A DNA stretch of 64,000 bases from CAZEIW01 sp964512305 (GTDB lineage: Bacteria > Pseudomonadota > Gammaproteobacteria > Burkholderiales > Burkholderiaceae_F). A program made the position numbers and the translations under genes. Numbering within the stretch: position 1 is the stretch's first letter; every line of letters begins with the position of its first letter. Below, piece by piece: positions 7,524 through 17,641 of the stretch. The notes beneath the pieces are model-generated. The model did not search any database. It had not been told where the DNA came from and worked only from the letters and a program-made list of their open reading frames with translations. Location: positions 1 to 64,000 of the forward strand of contig CAZEIW010000043.1 of NCBI GenBank assembly GCA_964512305.1. The letters are read 5' to 3'.

Positions 7524-8861
7524 TCAGCCGGCCAGCACCGCGCCGGGCGCCTCGGCGGCCGGCTGCAGCGGCGGCAGCGCGGTGCGCTCGAGCTCGAGCG
7601 AGGCCGCCAGCAGCTCGAGCCGCGCGATCACGCCGTAGATGTAGAAGCGGTTGGGCGCGCTCGCGCCCGGCCGGGCGCGCGTGTCGGGCAGATTGCAGCT
7701 GTTGCAGAACGCGAGCGGCACGAAGTGCATGCCGGGCGCATTGAGGTTCTCGTCGATCCCGCGCTCCGGGTGCACGCGGTAGAAGCCGCCGACCACGTAG
7801 CGATCGATCATGTAGACGACCGGCTCGGCGACGTCGGCTCCGACCTTTTCGTAGGTCGGCACGCCCTCCTGGATGATCACCTCGCTGACCTCCAGCCCCT
7901 CCTTGACCACCGCCATCTTGTTGCGCTGCTTGCGGTTGAGCCCCTTCACGTCGGAAGCATCGTGAACGGTCATGATGCCCATGCCGTAAGTGCCTGCGTC
8001 GGCCTTGACGATCACGAACGGCCTCTCGCGGATGTCGTACTCGCGGTACTTGTCGCGAATGCGTCCCAGGAGCCGGTCGACGCTGTACGCGAGGCACTCT
8101 TCGCCGACGTTCTCCCTGAAGTCGACCGCGCCGCAGCGCTCGAACATCGGGTTGATCGTCCACGGATCGACGTCGATCAGTTCCGCGAAGGCGGCCGCGG
8201 TCTCGTCGTAGCAGGCGAAATGGTTGGACTTGCGGCGTACTGCCCAGCCGGCGTGCAGCGGCGGCAGGACGGTCTGGCCGGGGTCGAGGTCGCGCAGCAC
8301 CTCCGGGATCCCGGCGGAGAGGTCGTTGTTCAGCAATACGACGCACGGGTCGAAATCGGCCGCGCCGAGCCGGCGGCCGTGGCGCTCGAGCGGTTCCAGG
8401 CGCAGGCTGTCGCCGCCCGGAAGCGAGATCGTCACCGGCGCGGACACCTCCTCCGAGAGGCTCCCGACCCGCACTTCGAGACCGGTCGACGAAAGGATCC
8501 GCGCCAGGCGAGCGACGTTGCTCAGGTAGAACACGTTGCGCGTGTGGCGCTCCGGGATCAGCAGGACGCGCCGCGCATCGGGACAGACGTGCTCGATCGC
8601 GACCTGCGCCGCCTGCACCGCGCAGGGAAGCGCGTCTTCGGACAGGTTGTTGAATCCGCCCGGAAACAGGTTCATGTCCACCGGCGCAAGCTTGAAGCCG
8701 GCGTTGCGCAGGTCGACGGAGCCGTAGAACGGTGGCGTGCGTTCCTGCCACTGCAGGCGGAACCAGTGTTCGATCTCCGGCACCGAATCGAGGATGCGCC
8801 GCTCGAACTCCAGGATCGGGCCCGCTGCGGCCGCCAGGCTGGGGACGCTGGGGGTGGACAT
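7524..8861 (-). CDS. gshA: glutamate-cysteine ligase, proteobacterial GshA type (TIGR02049-like)
   Basis: A 445-residue enzyme for the first step of glutathione synthesis. It belongs to the separate family first described in acidithiobacilli and common in betaproteobacteria, not the E. coli GshA family. Recognised from PVDMNLFPGGFNNLS near residue 60, LLIPERHTRNVFYLSNVARL near residue 100, and VKADAGTYGMGIMTV with VYMIDRYVVGGFYRVHPE in the C-terminal half, an ATP-grasp-like arrangement. The ATG at 8861 has a GGAG about seven bases upstream. First gene of the glutathione/PTS group; a possible promoter lies at 8889-8917. Confidence 0.92.
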   Translation of the reverse strand: MSTPSVPSLAAAAGPILEFERRILDSVPEIEHWFRLQWQERTPPFYGSVDLRNAGFKLAPVDMNLFPGGFNNLSEDALPCAVQAAQVAIEHVCPDARRVLLIPERHTRNVFYLSNVARLARILSSTGLEVRVGSLSEEVSAPVTISLPGGDSLRLEPLERHGRRLGAADFDPCVVLLNNDLSAGIPEVLRDLDPGQTVLPPLHAGWAVRRKSNHFACYDETAAAFAELIDVDPWTINPMFERCGAVDFRENVGEECLAYSVDRLLGRIRDKYREYDIRERPFVIVKADAGTYGMGIMTVHDASDVKGLNRKQRNKMAVVKEGLEVSEVIIQEGVPTYEKVGADVAEPVVYMIDRYVVGGFYRVHPERGIDENLNAPGMHFVPLAFCNSCNLPDTRARPGASAPNRFYIYGVIARLELLAASLELERTALPPLQPAAEAPGAVLAG

Positions 8862-8888
8862 GGCTCGCTCCGTTGGATATCGAACCGG

Positions 8889-8917
8889 ATTCTATTCCAT
8901 GCGATCGCCGATGTTGC
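8889..8917 (-). promoter_or_regulatory. possible gshA promoter
   Basis: Minus-strand -10 TAGAAT (8889-8894), 17-base spacer, weak -35 GCAACA (8912-8917). A start near 8882 would give a leader of about 20 bases that includes the Shine-Dalgarno. The -35 match is poor, so this is tentative. Confidence 0.4.
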
Positions 8918-9084
8918 ATTGCATCAAATCAACCTCGAGGTCATCGGGCGCACACGGGGCGTTCGTCTCGACTCCATGATCGCCACGTGTCAGCCACTGA
9001 CGTGAAACCGGTAGGGGAAATCATCGGCGTCCTGGGGAGACGCCAGGGCCCGCCGCGACGAGCTCTCGCCGCGGCATTCCCGAC

Positions 9085-9110
9085 AAGAAAAGGCCCCCGG
9101 GCGGGGGCCT
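9085..9110 (-). terminator. intrinsic terminator after amtB
   Basis: A GC-rich palindrome at 9091-9110 (arms AGGCCCCCG and CGGGGGCCT) is followed on the minus strand by TTTCTT (9085-9090). It lies about 110 bases beyond the amtB stop and would end the porin-glnK-amtB transcript. Confidence 0.8.
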
Positions 9111-9217
9111 GTGAGTCCGCCACTGACGGTCGTGGCGGTGCAAGGAGACTGCAGTGACCGGCCGGGAAGGAGCCCGCGAAGACCCGCGGATGTCCGGCCC
9201 GGCCGGGAGAACCGTTC

Positions 9218-10738
9218 CTAGACGTGGTACGCGGATTCCCCGTGGTAGGTCGTGTCCAGACCTTCGCGCTCTTCCTCCTCGGTCACGCGCAGCCCGACGA
9301 TGAGGTCGGCGATCTTGAACGCGATGAACGCCGCGACAGCGGTCCACACGAACACCAGTCCGACCGCCTTCGCCTGGATGATGAACTGGTCGAGGATGCC
9401 GGGATAGCCGGTCTTCATCGTGACCCAGTCGGCGACCGAGCCCGGGCCGCCGAGGCTGGGCGCGTTGAAGATGCCCGTGAGCAAGGCGCCAGTGATGCCG
9501 CCCACCGCGTGCACGCCGAACACGTCGAGCGCGTCGTCGGCGCCGATCATCTTCTTCAGGCCGTTGACGCCCCACAGGCAGATCGGGCCGATGACCAGGC
9601 CGATCACGAACGCGCCCGGAATGCCGACGTTGCCCGCGGCGGGCGTGATCGCGACCAGTCCGGCCACCGCGCCCGAAGCGGCGCCGAGCATCGAGGGCTT
9701 GCCCTTGACCATCCATTCGGCGAACGTCCACGACAGGACCGCGAGCGCGGTCGCCAGGTAGGTGTTCATGAACGCCAGCGCGGCGGAGCCGTTGGCCTCG
9801 AGCGCCGAGCCCGCATTGAAGCCGAACCAGCCGAACCACAGCAGCGAGGCGCCGATCATCGTCATCGTCAGGCTGTGTGGCGCCATCGATTCCTTGCCGA
9901 GGCCCACGCGCTTGCCGACCAGGAACGCGCCGACCAGGCCGGCGACGCCCGAGTTGATGTGCACCACCGTGCCGCCCGCGAAGTCGAGCGCGCCCCACTG
10001 CCAGATCAGTCCCGCCTTCGCATTGACCGCGTCGACGACCGCCGCGCTGGTGTAGGCGTCAGGACCCTCGAAGAACCAGACCATGTGCGCGACCGGCAGG
10101 TAGCTGATCGTGAACCAGATCACGATCGCGATCAGCACCGCCGAGAACTTGATGCGCTCGACGGTGGCACCGAAGATGAGGCAGCAGGTGATCGCGGCGA
10201 AAGTGGCCTGGAATCCGACGTAAACGAGCTCGGGAAGCGGCGTGTTCTTGCTGAAGGTCGACGCGTTCGAGAAGTTGCCGGTGACGGGATCGAAGGTGCC
10301 GGCGAGGAACAGCCGGTCGAAGCCGCCGAATATCGCGTTGCCCTCGGTGAAGGCGAGGCTGTAGCCGTACACGCACCACAGCACCGTGATCAGCGAGAAC
10401 ACCACGAACACCTGCATCAGCACCGACAGCATGTTCTTGCTGCGCACCAGCCCGCCGTAGAACAGCGCCAGCGCGGGCACCGACATCAGCAGCACGAGCG
10501 CGGTCGACGTGAGCATCCACGCGACGTCGCCCTTGTTGGGGGTCGGCGCGGGTGCCGCGGCCGCGGGAGCGGCGGCCGCCGGAGCGGCTTCAGCCGCCTT
10601 CGGGGCTTCGGCGGGCGCGGCCGCGTCCTTCTTCTGTTCCGCCGCGGGTGCCGCGGTCTGCGCGAGCGCCGCGGTTGGCGCGACGGAACCCAGCGCCAGC
10701 GCAGCCGCGGCTGCGAGCAAAGCGATCCATTTCTTCAT
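9218..10738 (-). CDS. amtB: ammonium transporter AmtB
   Basis: A 506-residue Amt-family channel for ammonium. A cleavable signal peptide (residues 1-26, ending ALAQ) is followed by an Ala/Pro/Glu-rich linker to about residue 70. The eleven-helix core then starts at DVAWMLTSTALVLLMSVPALALFYGG. Signature stretches include WQWGALDFAGGTVVHINSG, with the first conserved pore His, and VFGVHAVGGITGALLTG, with the second. The linker is longer than in E. coli AmtB but is common in Burkholderiales. It follows glnK by 23 bases; GlnK would plug the channel when nitrogen is plentiful. Confidence 0.96.
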   Translation of the reverse strand: MKKWIALLAAAAALALGSVAPTAALAQTAAPAAEQKKDAAAPAEAPKAAEAAPAAAAPAAAAPAPTPNKGDVAWMLTSTALVLLMSVPALALFYGGLVRSKNMLSVLMQVFVVFSLITVLWCVYGYSLAFTEGNAIFGGFDRLFLAGTFDPVTGNFSNASTFSKNTPLPELVYVGFQATFAAITCCLIFGATVERIKFSAVLIAIVIWFTISYLPVAHMVWFFEGPDAYTSAAVVDAVNAKAGLIWQWGALDFAGGTVVHINSGVAGLVGAFLVGKRVGLGKESMAPHSLTMTMIGASLLWFGWFGFNAGSALEANGSAALAFMNTYLATALAVLSWTFAEWMVKGKPSMLGAASGAVAGLVAITPAAGNVGIPGAFVIGLVIGPICLWGVNGLKKMIGADDALDVFGVHAVGGITGALLTGIFNAPSLGGPGSVADWVTMKTGYPGILDQFIIQAKAVGLVFVWTAVAAFIAFKIADLIVGLRVTEEEEREGLDTTYHGESAYHV

Positions 10739-10761
10739 TGCAATCCTCTCCTCATCCGGGA

Positions 10762-11100
10762 TTAAAGCGCGTCCTTGCCGGTCTCGCCGGTGCGGATGCG
10801 AACGACCTGCTCGAGGTCGTAGACGAAGATCTTGCCGTCGCCGATCTTGCCGGTGCGGGCCGAGTTCTCGATCGCCTCGAGGGCGCGCTCGACGATGTCG
10901 TCGCCGATCGCAGCCTCGAGCTTGACCTTGGGCAGGAAGTCGACCACGTACTCCGCTCCGCGATACAGCTCGGTGTGGCCCTTCTGCCGCCCGAAGCCCT
11001 TGACCTCGGTCACCGTGATGCCCTGCACGCCGACGGCGGACAGGGCCTCACGAACCTCGTCGAGCTTGAACGGTTTGATGATGGCTGTGATGAGTTTCAT
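10762..11100 (-). CDS. glnK: nitrogen regulatory protein P-II (GlnK)
   Basis: A 112-residue PII protein. The N-terminus MKLITAIIKPFKLDEVREAL and the T-loop stretch KGFGRQKGHTELYRGAEYVVDFLPK are canonical, with the uridylylated Tyr in TELYRGAEY. The C-terminal GKIGDGKIFVYDLE is also canonical. It senses ATP/ADP and 2-oxoglutarate and controls AmtB, encoded next. It sits between a porin gene and amtB in an operon with a sigma-54 promoter, which fits induction under nitrogen limitation. Confidence 0.97.
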   Translation of the reverse strand: MKLITAIIKPFKLDEVREALSAVGVQGITVTEVKGFGRQKGHTELYRGAEYVVDFLPKVKLEAAIGDDIVERALEAIENSARTGKIGDGKIFVYDLEQVVRIRTGETGKDAL

Positions 11101-11124
11101 GTTGACTCCAGCGGCGCCTTCGAC

Positions 11125-11901
11125 TCAGAAGCTCTTGCTGACCGATACCACCAGACGCGAAGCTCCCAGGTTGTCGCCCGCGGCAGGCCCTGCGGTGGGC
11201 TTGTAGCAGGCGTCCTTCGCGTTGGTCCCGAAGATCCCGGCTCCGAGCGACCAGCCGGACAGGTCCTTCGACACCTTCACGTTGTAGTCGGTGTAGTCGC
11301 AGTCGACGGTCTGTCCCTTGACCTTCTGCTGGCCGACGTGCGGCACGACCGAGAATCCGCCGCCGACATCGAACGTCGCCGACAGGTCGACGTAGTAGCT
11401 GTTCTTGCTGTTCGGCGCGCCGAACAGCTCGGTGGTGGAGTTCGAGATCTTCAGGGTTGCCGGGCCGTAGCTGCCCGCGATGTACAGCTCGAAGGTGTTC
11501 GGGCTGGGGCTGGGCTTGAAGCCGGCGATCGGGTAGTAGTACTCGAGTCCGCCGACGTCGAGCGTGAAGCCCTTGAACGCCTCGAACTTGTAGCCGCCGT
11601 AGAAGTCCATCTCGATCGGCGCCGACGTGCCCTGCGTGTTGCCCGAGGCCTGCACCGCGTCGCTGATCCAGCTGATGCTCGAATCCCAGTTGCCGACGTA
11701 GAAGCCGCTCGCGTGGCCGAGGTCGAACCCGCCGGAGACGGCCGGCTTGTGATCGGACTGCGCAATGCCGCGGTACAGGTACTCCGACGACAGCGCGAAG
11801 TTGCCGGCGAAAGTCCAGTCCGACTTGGGCTCCTCGGCCTGCGCCAGCATCGGCGCACCCGCACAGGCTGCCAGCAACGTCGCGGCCAACGCTCGTTTCA
11901 T
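11125..11901 (-). CDS. TorF-family putative outer membrane porin (TIGR02001-like)
   Basis: A 258-residue exported beta-barrel protein. A signal peptide (residues 1-22, cleaved after AQA) precedes alternating amphipathic strands, and the protein ends in Phe (VSVSKSF), as outer membrane barrels do. SSEYLYRGIAQSDHKPAVSGGFD is the family signature. The ATG at 11901 has GGAAAGGAT directly upstream. It leads the operon with glnK and amtB (24-base gap). This suggests, but does not prove, a role in passage of ammonium or another small nitrogen source across the outer membrane. Two Cys residues in the C-terminal third could pair. Confidence 0.85.
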   Translation of the reverse strand: MKRALAATLLAACAGAPMLAQAEEPKSDWTFAGNFALSSEYLYRGIAQSDHKPAVSGGFDLGHASGFYVGNWDSSISWISDAVQASGNTQGTSAPIEMDFYGGYKFEAFKGFTLDVGGLEYYYPIAGFKPSPSPNTFELYIAGSYGPATLKISNSTTELFGAPNSKNSYYVDLSATFDVGGGFSVVPHVGQQKVKGQTVDCDYTDYNVKVSKDLSGWSLGAGIFGTNAKDACYKPTAGPAAGDNLGASRLVVSVSKSF

Positions 11902-11959
11902 ATCCTTTCCTTTCCGGTGTTGTTGAATTGCGGTGATCGAACTCCGGATCACCATCAAC

Positions 11960-11974
11960 GCAACATGCGTGCCA
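11960..11974 (-). promoter_or_regulatory. sigma-54 promoter of porin-glnK-amtB
   Basis: On the minus strand TGGCACGCATGTTGC fits the sigma-54 consensus with GG and GC exactly ten bases apart. Predicted start near 11948, about 47 bases upstream of the porin ATG. Confidence 0.88.
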
Positions 11975-11992
11975 CCGGGCCAAGGCGGTCGC

Positions 11993-12063
11993 TGCATCGC
12001 AATGCAAGGGGTTTCGGCGGACCCAGGGCGACTCAATGCACCAGAATGGGACTTTCCGCACCA
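11993..12063. promoter_or_regulatory. candidate NtrC activator sites
   Basis: Upstream of the sigma-54 promoter are a palindrome TGCATCGCAATGCA (11993-12006) and two GCACC half-sites in the same orientation (12038-12042 and 12058-12062), spaced two helical turns. NtrC binds GCAC/GTGC dyads, so these are plausible but imperfect sites. Confidence 0.45.
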
Positions 12064-12148
12064 AATTGATGAATCGAGCATGGCGCGCGGCCGCCGCGCC
12101 GGTCAATCGCTAGACTGCGGCTAACCCGGCCCGTCGCGAGGACCCCGA

Positions 12149-12382
12149 ATGGAAAAGGCGGCATTCCTGGACGACCTCCAGCAGCGTCTGTCCGCGCTGC
12201 TCGAGAAGACACCAGCAGCGGACATCCAGCGCAACATGAAGGCGCTGCTGATGCAGCAGTTCGCCCGGCTCGAGCTCGTGACCCGCGAGGAGTTCGACGT
12301 GCAGCGCGACGTGCTGGCGCGCACGCGCGAAAAGCTCGAAGGGCTCGAGGCGCGCATCGCGGAGCTCGAAGCCCGCAAATAA
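12149..12382 (+). CDS. ubiK: ubiquinone biosynthesis accessory factor UbiK (YqiC/BMFP family)
   Basis: A 77-residue protein of the BMFP/YqiC family. The N-terminal half is an amphipathic helix (MEKAAFLDDLQQRLSALL). The C-terminal half (about residues 45-77) is a heptad-patterned coiled coil, VLARTREKLEGLEARIAELEARK in part, that trimerises in homologues. UbiK assists aerobic ubiquinone synthesis with UbiJ. It is transcribed divergently from the porin operon and converges on the hypothetical gene at 12408-13391. Confidence 0.88.
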   Translation: MEKAAFLDDLQQRLSALLEKTPAADIQRNMKALLMQQFARLELVTREEFDVQRDVLARTREKLEGLEARIAELEARK

Positions 12383-12407
12383 CGATTGGCGGCAGTGGGG
12401 TGGCGGG

Positions 12408-13391
12408 TCAGGCCTGGGCGCGCGTCTGTGCGCGGCTGCGCGCGACCGCGATGATCTTGGCCGCGACGTTGATTTCGAGCTTGTCGAACTCGGCGCGCAT
12501 TGCCGCGTGGTCGATCAGGCGCACGCCGAGCTTGCGCACGCGCTGGCGCGCGTCGCCGTCGATCCCCGCTTCCGCGGCGACCAGCAGGCGCATCAGCCCG
12601 ATCGAGCGCGCCTGCTGCGCCAGGTCGATCGCGCGCTCGGCCGACACCGGTCGCGGCTCGACGACGAACGCGTAGGCGCGCCCCGCGTCGTTGCGATGGC
12701 GCAGCACCAGCTCGATCGGTCGCACGGCCTCCGACGCCGGCGACGGCCGGTATCCGCGCGCCTCGAACCATGCGAGGGCCAATTCCCTTACAGGGACATG
12801 GGCATCGGGAACCCGTGGTGCCGCGGCCGGCTTTCGGGCCGCGGGCTGCTGGGCCGCGGGCTGCCGCGCTCCAGGCGGCTGGGCCGCGGGCACGGGCCGG
12901 GGCGCCTCGTCACGCGGGAGCACCGGCGCCGGCGCGGCGACAGCCGGCCTCGCGGCGGCGGCCGGCCTCGCGCCCCGCGGATCGACAACGGGCGGAGGCG
13001 TTGCCAGCGACAGGACCTGGAGGGAATCCGGCCCGCCGATGTTGGTCGGCTCCTCGAGCTGGCGGCGCGCCGCGGCGGCGACCGGGCTCGACTCGTCCGC
13101 GAGCAGCGCCTCGAGATCGACCACCTCGACCGCCGGCGCGATCCGCGGCGGCGGCAGGAACCTCGATTCGCCGCCCTCCTCGGCCTCCTCCTGCGCGCGG
13201 CGCGCGGCCAGGCGCGCACGCGCGCGCTCCGCGAGGTGGCGGCGCCGGGCCCAGAGCGCGAAACCCAGCATCAGGACGGCCAACGACACCCAGAGCAGGG
13301 CGTTGGTCGCGAGCAGGTCATCGAGTATGCGTAACAACGAACTCGCCTCCGCGCACGCACGATCCGCAGCCGCAATGCCGCGCGCGCGCAT
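12408..13391 (-). CDS. hypothetical membrane-anchored protein with proline/alanine linker
   Basis: About 327 residues from an ATG at 13391; nearby alternative starts exist. A single transmembrane segment (residues 28-48, NALLWVSLAVLMLGFALWARR) is followed by a basic and acidic region. Residues 140-200 form a low-complexity Ala/Pro/Arg linker. The C-terminal domain of about 125 residues begins VRELALAWFEARGYRPS and contains AYAFVVEPRPVSAERAIDLA. This alpha/beta pattern with a spaced Glu recalls restriction-endonuclease-like folds, but I cannot place catalytic residues. Not recognised as a named family. Confidence 0.55.
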   Translation of the reverse strand: MRARGIAAADRACAEASSLLRILDDLLATNALLWVSLAVLMLGFALWARRRHLAERARARLAARRAQEEAEEGGESRFLPPPRIAPAVEVVDLEALLADESSPVAAAARRQLEEPTNIGGPDSLQVLSLATPPPVVDPRGARPAAAARPAVAAPAPVLPRDEAPRPVPAAQPPGARQPAAQQPAARKPAAAPRVPDAHVPVRELALAWFEARGYRPSPASEAVRPIELVLRHRNDAGRAYAFVVEPRPVSAERAIDLAQQARSIGLMRLLVAAEAGIDGDARQRVRKLGVRLIDHAAMRAEFDKLEINVAAKIIAVARSRAQTRAQA

Positions 13392-13604
13392 TCCCGCAGC
13401 CATTGTCGCAGACGCGGGGCGCACCCGCACGATGACGTGACCATGCCGTTCGGCTGAACCCATGCCGCGGACCCTTACAATCGCTGACCGCTGCAGGCAG
13501 ATTCGGGCTCGCTTGACCGGGGCGGAAGAGTCCCCGGAACCCCCCTTCGGCAGCGTCGAAGCGGTTACCGAAGCCGAAATGCCGAATCGCCGAACCCTCC
13601 GCCG

Positions 13605-15137
13605 ATGACCCTTGCCGTCGTCCACAGCCGGGCCCTTTCTGGGATGTTCGCGCCCGAAGTGACGGTCGAGGTCCATCTCGCCAACGGCCTGCCCGCGTTC
13701 ACGCTGGTCGGCCTGGCCGAGGCCGAGGTCAGGGAGTCGCGCGAGCGGGTTCGGGCCGCGCTGCAGAACTGCCGTTTCGACTTCCCGACGCGCCGCATCA
13801 CGGTCAACCTGGCGCCGGCCGATCTGCCGAAGGAGTCCGGCCGGTTCGACCTGCCGATCGCGATCGGCATCCTGGCGGCGAGTGGGCAGATTCCGGGCCG
13901 CGTGCTGGAGAAGTTCGAATTCGCGGGCGAGTTGTCGCTGTCGGGCGAGCTGCGTCCGATCCTGGGCTCGCTCGCGATGACCTATGCGGTCTCCAAGGGG
14001 GCGGCCGATCGCAGCCAGCCGCGCGGTTTCGTGCTGCCGTTCGAAAACGCCGACGAGGCGTCGCTGGTCGGCGGGATTCCGATCTACGGCGCACGCGACC
14101 TGCCGCAGGTGGTCGCGCACCTGGCCGCAGAGGCCGGCAATCCGCAGGCGGCGAGGATGGACGCGCATCGCGCCAACGTCCGGCTGACGCCGCCCGCGTA
14201 TCCGGACCTGATCGACGTCAAGGGACAGTCCGGGGCCAAGCGCGCGCTCGAGATCGCGGCCGCCGGCGGCCACAGCGTGCTGATGGTCGGTCCACCCGGG
14301 ACCGGGAAATCGATGCTCGCCCAGCGCTTCCCCGGCCTGCTGCCGCCGATGACCGTCGAGGAGGCGCTGGAGTCCGCGGCCGTGCTTAGCCTGGTCGGCC
14401 AGTTCGCGACGCAACGCTGGGCCACCCGGATGTTCCGCGCCCCGCATCACACCGCGAGCGCGGCGGCGCTGGTCGGCGGCGGCAGCCAGGCGACCCCGGG
14501 CGAGATCTCGCTGGCGCATCACGGGGTGCTGTTCCTGGACGAGCTGCCCGAGTTCGACCGCCGCGTCCTGGAAGCGATGCGCGAGCCCCTCGAATCGGGG
14601 CGCATCACGGTGTCGCGCGCGGCGCGCCACGTCGACTATCCGGCGAGGTTCCAGCTGCTCGCCGCGATGAATCCCTGTCCCTGCGGCTACCACGGCCACC
14701 GGTCGATCGCGTGCCGCTGCACGCCCGACATGGTCTCGCGCTACCAGGACCGCATCAGCGGCCCGCTGCTCGACCGCATCGACATGCGGGTCGAGGTGCC
14801 GTCACTGAGCGAGGACGAGCTGCTCGCGCTCCCCGACGGCGAGGCCACCCGCTATGTCGCCGAGCGCGTCGCGCGCGCCCACGAGCGCGCCTTGCTGCGC
14901 CAGGGCAAACCCAACGATGCGCTCGTGTCGTCGGAGATCGAGCGCATCTGCCGCCCGGAAGGCGCCGTCAAGCAGCTGCTGCACGCGGCGAGCGCGCGCC
15001 TCGGCTGGTCGGCGCGCGCATACCACCGCGTGCTGAAGGTGGCGCGCTCGGTCGCCGACCTCGAGGGCGCCGACGAGCTCTCGAGCAAGCACGTTGCCGA
15101 GGCGATCCAGTACCGCCGGTCGCTGCGGGAGTCGTGA
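13605..15137 (+). CDS. comM: ComM / YifB family Mg-chelatase-like AAA+ ATPase
   Basis: A 510-residue protein. The N-terminal ChlI-type domain begins TLAVVHSRALSGMFAPEVTVEVHL. The AAA+ module carries Walker A GPPGTGKS (near residue 230) and Walker B VLFLDELPEF. CPCGYHGH and the sensor regions follow. ComM is a hexameric branch-migration helicase that extends heteroduplex during natural transformation, and homologues occur widely in non-competent species. A TACAAT -10 at 13476-13481 is the only promoter-like element I see upstream. It converges on mmsA with a palindromic repeat between them. Confidence 0.93.
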   Translation: MTLAVVHSRALSGMFAPEVTVEVHLANGLPAFTLVGLAEAEVRESRERVRAALQNCRFDFPTRRITVNLAPADLPKESGRFDLPIAIGILAASGQIPGRVLEKFEFAGELSLSGELRPILGSLAMTYAVSKGAADRSQPRGFVLPFENADEASLVGGIPIYGARDLPQVVAHLAAEAGNPQAARMDAHRANVRLTPPAYPDLIDVKGQSGAKRALEIAAAGGHSVLMVGPPGTGKSMLAQRFPGLLPPMTVEEALESAAVLSLVGQFATQRWATRMFRAPHHTASAAALVGGGSQATPGEISLAHHGVLFLDELPEFDRRVLEAMREPLESGRITVSRAARHVDYPARFQLLAAMNPCPCGYHGHRSIACRCTPDMVSRYQDRISGPLLDRIDMRVEVPSLSEDELLALPDGEATRYVAERVARAHERALLRQGKPNDALVSSEIERICRPEGAVKQLLHAASARLGWSARAYHRVLKVARSVADLEGADELSSKHVAEAIQYRRSLRES

Positions 15138-15157
15138 CGCGCCGCCCCTCACCCCGG

Positions 15158-15182
15158 CCCTCTCCCGCTGCGCGGGAGAGGG
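15158..15182. repeat. palindromic repeat, copy 1
   Basis: An 11-bp stem (CCCTCTCCCGC / GCGGGAGAGGG) with a TGC loop, preceded by CCCCTCACCCC. It lies between the convergent ends of comM and mmsA. The same unit in the opposite orientation is at 20109-20134. This matches the REP-like elements scattered in intergenic regions of many GC-rich Proteobacteria, and could act as a bidirectional terminator or mRNA stabiliser. Confidence 0.8.
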
Positions 15183-15231
15183 GGAACTTCGGCGGCGCCT
15201 GCTCCGGCGGGCGGTCCGCTACGCAACGCTC

Positions 15232-16746
<1,515 letters not shown>

Positions 16747-16770
16747 CGCGGTCGACCTCCTGCGACGCCT

Positions 16771-17343
16771 CTACGGCGCCAACCGAAACGATCCGAAGAA
16801 CGTGTCCAGCGCGTCCTGCGGCAGGCGCGCACGCGGGCCATCCGACCACAGCACGGCGAGCTGGTAGACGCGATCATCGGCCACGAGCACGCGCGCCGCA
16901 AGCCGGGTCGGAACGTCTTTCGCGGCGGCCGCAGGATCGCGCGCGTGCGCAAAGAACGCGATCCCGCCTCGCATCGAAGCGAGAGCCTTCGCGTCCGGCG
17001 CAAGCGGCGCCTCCGACGTCTGCTCGGCCCCGAGGTTGCGCACCAGCCGGTCGCGAAACCACCCGAGGGTGCGCTCGATCGCGGCCGGCCCGTCCACCGC
17101 ATCGGCCGGCAGATGTGCGACGCCGACCGCGAACAACGTCGCTTCGACGCCCGCCGACGTCATCGACATCCGTATCGCGCGGCCACCGAAGTCGATGTCG
17201 CGCTGCTCGCTGCGCGGCGGGCCCGGAAAGGCGGCGGCATACCCATCCTCCGCCGAGCGGGTCACCCGCCAGTCGAAGCGCGGCGTGCAGGCAAGCAGCA
17301 GCGCGCACGCGGCCAGCAACGCCGGGCCCGGGCCGCGGCGCAT
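16771..17343 (-). CDS. hypothetical lipoprotein
   Basis: About 190 residues starting at MRRGPG (17343). The signal peptide ends in the lipobox LLLACTP, so the protein should be lipid-anchored with Cys as the first mature residue. The mature part, with strand-rich blocks YAAAFPGPPRSEQRDIDFGG and RVYQLAVLW near the end, resembles small periplasmic proteins of unknown function. It lies between mmsA and the THX gene on the same strand. A frame continuing to an ATG at 17376 exists, but the shorter start gives the better signal peptide. Confidence 0.65.
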   Translation of the reverse strand: MRRGPGPALLAACALLLACTPRFDWRVTRSAEDGYAAAFPGPPRSEQRDIDFGGRAIRMSMTSAGVEATLFAVGVAHLPADAVDGPAAIERTLGWFRDRLVRNLGAEQTSEAPLAPDAKALASMRGGIAFFAHARDPAAAAKDVPTRLAARVLVADDRVYQLAVLWSDGPRARLPQDALDTFFGSFRLAP

Positions 17344-17389
17344 CCCCCTGCTGCCGCCGGCCTGCGCGGCCCTCATGGGTGCGAACGGG

Positions 17390-17509
17390 TTAGCGGCGGA
17401 TCGGGGCGCGCGCCTCTGCCGGTTTCTTCTTCAGCTTGTGCGGCCGCTTCTTGCCGAAGCTGCCGTTGTAGATCTTGCCGCGGCGCGTGCGCAGATCGCC
17501 TTTGCCCAT
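17390..17509 (-). CDS. 30S ribosomal protein THX
   Basis: A 39-residue, strongly basic protein that starts MGKGDLRTRRGKIYNGSFG and continues KKRPHKLKKK. This is the THX/bS22-like family: small peptides that sit at the top of the 30S head in Thermus and have homologues in many Proteobacteria and Bacteroidetes. An AAGGAAG Shine-Dalgarno lies just upstream. It is too short for many gene finders. The tail beyond the conserved core (AEARAPIRR) is unremarkable. Confidence 0.9.
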   Translation of the reverse strand: MGKGDLRTRRGKIYNGSFGKKRPHKLKKKPAEARAPIRR

Positions 17510-17641
17510 CGTCGACTTCCTTCGTTGTCCTGACTGGCCGGGCCGTCATTCTATGCCGTGCACGGCCGGCCCGCCGTCGCTCGAGCTGTCGCCCGCAGCG
17601 ACCCCCTTACAATGGCGGCCTGACCTGGCGGAGACGGGGCT

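Larger units (their letters stand above)
8862..9217. other. 356-base gap between gshA and amtB
   Basis: No gene seen. The gshA-proximal half should hold the gshA promoter. On the minus strand a -10 TAGAAT (8889-8894) is preceded at 17 bases by a weak -35 GCAACA (8912-8917). A GCATTGCATC repeat-like stretch lies just beyond it. The amtB-proximal half holds the terminator described at 9085-9110. Confidence 0.6.

Noticed and set aside
3877..8861. The PTS genes as part of a sugar-uptake operon
   Set aside because: No EIIB, EIIC or EIID gene is present. The gene order with gshA and gshB is the usual Burkholderiales arrangement of a regulatory PTS.
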